Shown in pieces: positions 59,773 to 64,000 of a DNA stretch of 64,000 nt (its first letter is position 1; each line of letters starts with the position of its first letter). Position numbers and translations under genes: made by a program. A model generated the notes under the pieces. The model did no database searches and had not been told where the DNA came from. It saw only the letters and a program-made list of their open reading frames with translations. This DNA is from Sipunculus nudus (Eukaryota; Annelida; Sipuncula; Golfingiida; Sipunculidae): contig CM049308.1 in NCBI GenBank assembly GCA_026874595.1, forward strand, positions 96,520,624-96,584,623. The letters are read 5' to 3'.

Positions 59773-60978
59773 ACCTCTGGTCATGGTGGTCTGTCAACAC
59801 ATCACTGACCTCTGGTCATGGTTGTCTGTCAACACATCACTGAACTCTGGTCATGGTGGTCTGTCAACATATTACTGACCTCTGGTCATGGTGGTCTGTA
59901 AACACATCACTGACCTCTGGTCATGGTGGCCAACACATCACTGACCTATGGTCATGGTGGTCTGTCAACACATCACTGACCTCTGGTCATCGTGATCTGT
60001 CAACACATTACTGATTTCTGGTTGTGGTGGTCAACACATCACTGACTTCTGGTCATGCTGGAGTGTCAACACATCACTGTCCTCTGGTCATGGTGGTCTG
60101 TCAACACATTACTCCCCTCTGGTGATGGTGGTCTGTCAACACGTTACTCACCTCTGGTCATGGTGGTCTATCAACACATCACTGACCTCTGGTCATGGTG
60201 GTCTGTCAACACATCACTGACCTCTGGTCATGGTGGTCTGTCAGCACATCACTGTCCTCTGCACATGATGGTCTGTCAACACATCACTGACCTCTGGTCA
60301 TGGTGGTCTGTCAACACATCACTGACCTCTGGTCATTGTGGTCTGTCAACACATCACTGACCTATGGTCATGGTGGTCTGTCAACACATCACTGACCTAT
60401 GGTCATGGTGGTCTGTCAACACATCACTGTCCTCTGGTCATGGTGGTCTGTCAACACATTACTGATTTCTGGTTGTGGTGGTCAACACATCACTGACTTC
60501 TGGTCATGGTGGTCTGTCAACACATCACTGACCTCTGGTCATGGTGGTCTGTCAACACATCACTGACCTCTGGTCATGGTGATCTGTCAGCACATCACTG
60601 TCCTCTGGTCATGGTGGTCTGTCAACACATCACTGTTCTCTGGTCATGGTGGTCTGTCAACACATTACTCACCTCTGGTTATGGTGGTCTGTCAACACAT
60701 CACTGTCCTCTGGTCATGGTGGTCTGTCAACACATCACTGACCTCTGGTCATGGTGGTCTGTCAACACATCACTGTTGTCTGGTCATGCTGGTCTGTCAA
60801 CACATTACTCACTTCTGGTCATCGTGGTCTGTCAACACATTACTCACCTCTGGTCAACATGGTCTGTCAACACGTTACTGATTTCTGGTCTTGGTGGTCA
60901 ACACATCACTGACCTCTGGTCATTGTGGTCTGTCAACATATTACTGACCTCTGGTCATGGCGGTCTTTCAACACATCA

Positions 60979-61112
60979 CTTGAATTAAACTAGAAAACCA
61001 AGTCTTACATCCTTTAAAAAGTCAAATGAGCAGTGCTCACACTACAGCAAACACCATTCTTCAGGCAGAAATTTGCTTGTGTGAACAGGTCATAGACATA
61101 TGTTGGGCATGT
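60979..61112. other. Non-repeat island inside the 35-bp array
   Basis: Starts TGAATTAAACTAGAAAACCA and ends near GGGCATGTAACATGG. Translation on the gene strand gives no match to the expected upstream ABCB10 residues (helix 3 region), and I see no convincing exon. It may be original intron sequence separating two array blocks. Confidence 0.6.
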
Positions 61113-64000
61113 AACATGGTGGTCTGTCAACACATCACTGACCTCGGGTCATGGTGTGCTGTCAGCACATCACTGTCCTCTGGTCATGGTGGTCTTTCAA
61201 CACATCACTGTCCTCTGGTCATGGTGGTCTGTCAACACATTACTGATCTCTGGTCATGGTGGTCAACACTTAAACATATCACTGACCTCTGGTCATGGTG
61301 GTCTGTCAGCACATCACTGACCTCTGGTCATCGTGGTCTTTCAACACATCACTGACCTCTGGTCATCGTGGTCTGTCAACACATCACTGACCTCTGGTCA
61401 TGGTGGTCTGTCAACACATTACTCACCTCTGGTCATGGTGGTCTGTCAACACATCACTGACCTCTGGTCATGGTGGTCTGTCAACACATCACTGACCTCT
61501 GGTCATCGTGGTCTGTCAACACATCACTGTCCTATGGTCATCGTGGTCTGTCAACACATCACTGACCTCTGGTCATGGTGATCTGTCAACACATTAATGA
61601 CCTCTGGTCATGGTGGTCTGTCAACATATTAATGACCTTTTGTCCTGGTGGTCCGTCAACACACTACTGACCTCTGGTCATGGTAGTCTGTCAACACATC
61701 ACTGTCCTCTGCACATGGTGGTCTGTCAACACATAAGTGACCTCTGGTCTTGGTGGTCTGTCAACACATCACTGACCTCTGGTCATGGTGGTCTGTCAAC
61801 ACATCACTGACCTATGGTCATGGTGGTCTGTCAACACATCACTGACCTCTGGTCATCGTGATCTGTCAACACATTAATGACCTCCGGTCATGGTGGTCTG
61901 TCAACATATTAATGACCTTTTGTCATGGTGGTCTGTCAACACATCACTGACCTCTTGTCATGGTAGTCTGTCAACACATCACTGACCTCTGGTCATGCTG
62001 GAGTGTCAACACATCACTGTCCTCTGGTCATGGTGGTCTGTCAACACGTTACTCCCCTCTGGTCATGGTGGTCTGTCAACACGTTACTCACCTCTGGTCA
62101 TGGTGGTCTATCAACACATCACTGACCTCTGGTCATGGTGGTCTGTCAACACATCACTGACCTCTGGTCATGGTGGTCTGTCAACACATCACTGACCTCT
62201 GGTCATGGTGGTCTGTCAGCACATCACTGTCCTCTGCACATGATGGTCTGTCAACACATCACTGACCTCTGGTCATGGTGGTCTGTCAACACATCACTGA
62301 CCTCTGGTCATTGTGGTCTGTCAACACATCACTGACCTCTGGTCATGGTGGTCTGTCAACACATCACTGACCTCTGGTCATTGTGGTCTGTCAACACATC
62401 ACTGACCTATGGTCATGGTGGTCTGTCAACACATCACTGACCTATGGTCATGGTGGTCTGTCAACACATCACTGACCTCTGGTCATCGTGATCTGTCAAC
62501 ACATTAATGACCTCCGGTCATGGTGGTCTGTCAACATATTAATGACCTCCGGTCATGGTGGTCTGTCAACACATCACTGACCTCTCGTAATGGTAGTCTG
62601 TCAACACATCACTGACCTCTGGTCATGCTGGAGTGTCAACACATCACTGTCCTCTGGTCATGGTGGTCTGTCAACACATTACTCCCCTCTGGTGATGGTG
62701 GTCTGTCAATACGTTACTCACCTCTGGTCATTGTGGTCTGTCAACACATCACTGACCTCTGGTCATGGTGGTCTGTCAACACATCACTGACCTCTGGTCA
62801 TGGTGGTCTGTCAGCACATCACTGTCCTCTGCACATGATGGTCTGTCAACACATCACTGACCTCTGGTCATGGTGGTCTGTCAACACATCACTGACCTCT
62901 GGTCATTGTGGTCTGTCAACACATCACTGACCTATGGTCATGGTGGTCTGTCAACACATCACTGACCTCTGGGCATGGTGTGCTGTCAGCACATCACTCT
63001 CCTCTGGTCATGGTGGTCTTTCAACACATCACTGTCCTCTGGTCATGGTGGTCTGTCAACACATTACTGATCTCTGGTCATGGTGGTCAACACATCAACA
63101 TATCACTGACCTCTGGTCATGGTGGTCTGTCAGCACATCACTGACCTCTGGTCATCGTGGTCTGTCAACACATTACTCCCCTCTGGTGATGGCGGTCTGT
63201 CAACACGTTACTGATTTCTGGTCATGGTGGTCAACACATCACTGACTTCTTGTCATGGTGGTCTGTCAACATATTACTGACCTCTGGTCATGGTGGTCTG
63301 TCAACACAATACTGACCTCTGGTCATGGTGGCCTGTCAACACATTACTGACCTCTGGTCATGGTGGTCTGTCAACACATCACTGACCTCTGGTCATGGTG
63401 TGCTGTCAGCACATCACTGTCCTCTGGTCATGGTGGTCTTTCAACACATCACTGACCTATGGTCATGGTGTGCTGTCAGCACATCACTCTCCTCTGGTCA
63501 TGGTGGTCTTTCAACACATCACTGTCCTCTGGTCATGGTGGTCTGTCAACACATTACTGACTTCTTGTCATGGTGGTCTGTCAACATATTACTGACCTCT
63601 GGTCATGGTGGTCTGTCAACACATCACTGACCTCTGGTCATGGTGTGCTGTCAGCACATCACTGTCCTCTGGTCATGGTGGTCTTTCAACACATCACTGT
63701 CCTCTGGTCATGGTGGTCTGTCAACACATTACTGATCTCTGGTCATGGTGGTCAACACATCAACATATCACTGACCTCTGGTCATGGTAGTCTGTCAACA
63801 CATCACTGTCCTCTGCACATGGTGGTCTGTCAACACATAAGTGACCTCTGGTCATGGTGGTCTGTCAACACATCACTGACCTCTGGTCATGGTGGTCTGT
63901 CAACACATCACTGACCTATGGTCATGGTGGTCTGTCAACACATCACTGACCTCTGGTCATCGTGATCTGTCAACACATTAATGACCTCCGGTCATGGTGG

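Larger units (their letters stand above)
58859..64000 (+). repeat. 35-bp minisatellite, about 125 copies, running off the right edge
   Basis: Unit CTCTGGTCATGGTGGTCTGT plus CAACACATCACTGAC, 35 bp, interrupted by the 23-bp block (59144-59772) and a 134-bp non-repeat island (60979-61112). Longer blocks recur inside it: for example the order around 60050-60360 returns near 61995-62335 and again near 62625-62930, showing repeated segmental duplication of multi-unit blocks. It lies in the intron upstream of exon 58217-58351. Because most units have no stop in any plus-strand frame and 35 is not a multiple of 3, long repetitive open frames appear; they are on the strand opposite to the gene and I do not consider them coding. 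Confidence 0.95.

Noticed and set aside
58922..63914. Many long plus-strand open frames with repeated VCQHITDLWSWWSVNTS-like reading
   Set aside because: They come from a stop-free 35-bp unit read in all three frames in rotation, lie antisense to the gene, and change frame with every unit. No start context or other sign of coding.

Overview
The window looks like one AT-rich, repeat-choked stretch of a metazoan nuclear genome, most likely a mollusc and probably a bivalve. The bivalve guess rests on repeats resembling the pearl/Helentron-associated class (palindromic 5' end, tandem core, GGAC/ACGG microsatellite, terminal hairpin) and is an inference. Only one host gene is visible. Six minus-strand exons of an ABCB10-type mitochondrial half-ABC transporter lie at 58217-58351, 56556-56702, 46202-46337, 34363-34458, 12629-12835 and 12069-12148. 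They join in frame with GT-AG borders into 267 codons (801 bp), running from transmembrane helix 4 through helices 5-6 and the linker into the nucleotide-binding domain as far as the Q-loop. Upstream exons lie beyond the right edge. The signature motif, Walker B and H-loop lie beyond the left edge; I found no trace of them inside the window.

Everything else is intron. The introns hold tandem arrays with units of 26 bp (29226-34350), 59 bp (36807-46243), 45 bp (56942-58190), 23 bp (58381-58858 and 59144-59772) and 35 bp (58859 to the window end). Three of them stop within about 30 bp of an exon edge. The most striking is the 59-bp array: each of about 155 units contains the last 42 bp of the transmembrane-6 exon plus the first 17 bp of the following intron, so the coding end and its GTAAGT splice donor have been multiplied inside the intron of the same gene.

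The left 30 kb is a mosaic of Helentron/pearl-like elements. One complete element (19580-25700) sits inside one copy of a 4-kb tandem duplication whose other copy (15098-19118) keeps the empty site. Its core is a 336-bp satellite arranged as nearly identical 672-bp dimers. A cluster of three tRNA-derived SINE-like units with a foldback arm is embedded at 9547-10437, and a LINE 3' fragment lies at 36171-36690.

At 48747-55429, in the same orientation as the gene, is a full-length Ty3/gypsy-type LTR retrotransposon with 736-bp LTRs that appear to differ at one base. Its domain order is Gag-PR-INT-RT-RNaseH, with integrase before reverse transcriptase. That is the Ty1/copia order on gypsy-type domains, known from Gmr1-like elements. 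Two in-frame TAA codons interrupt its polyprotein. Several short inverted-repeat (MITE-like) elements surround it.
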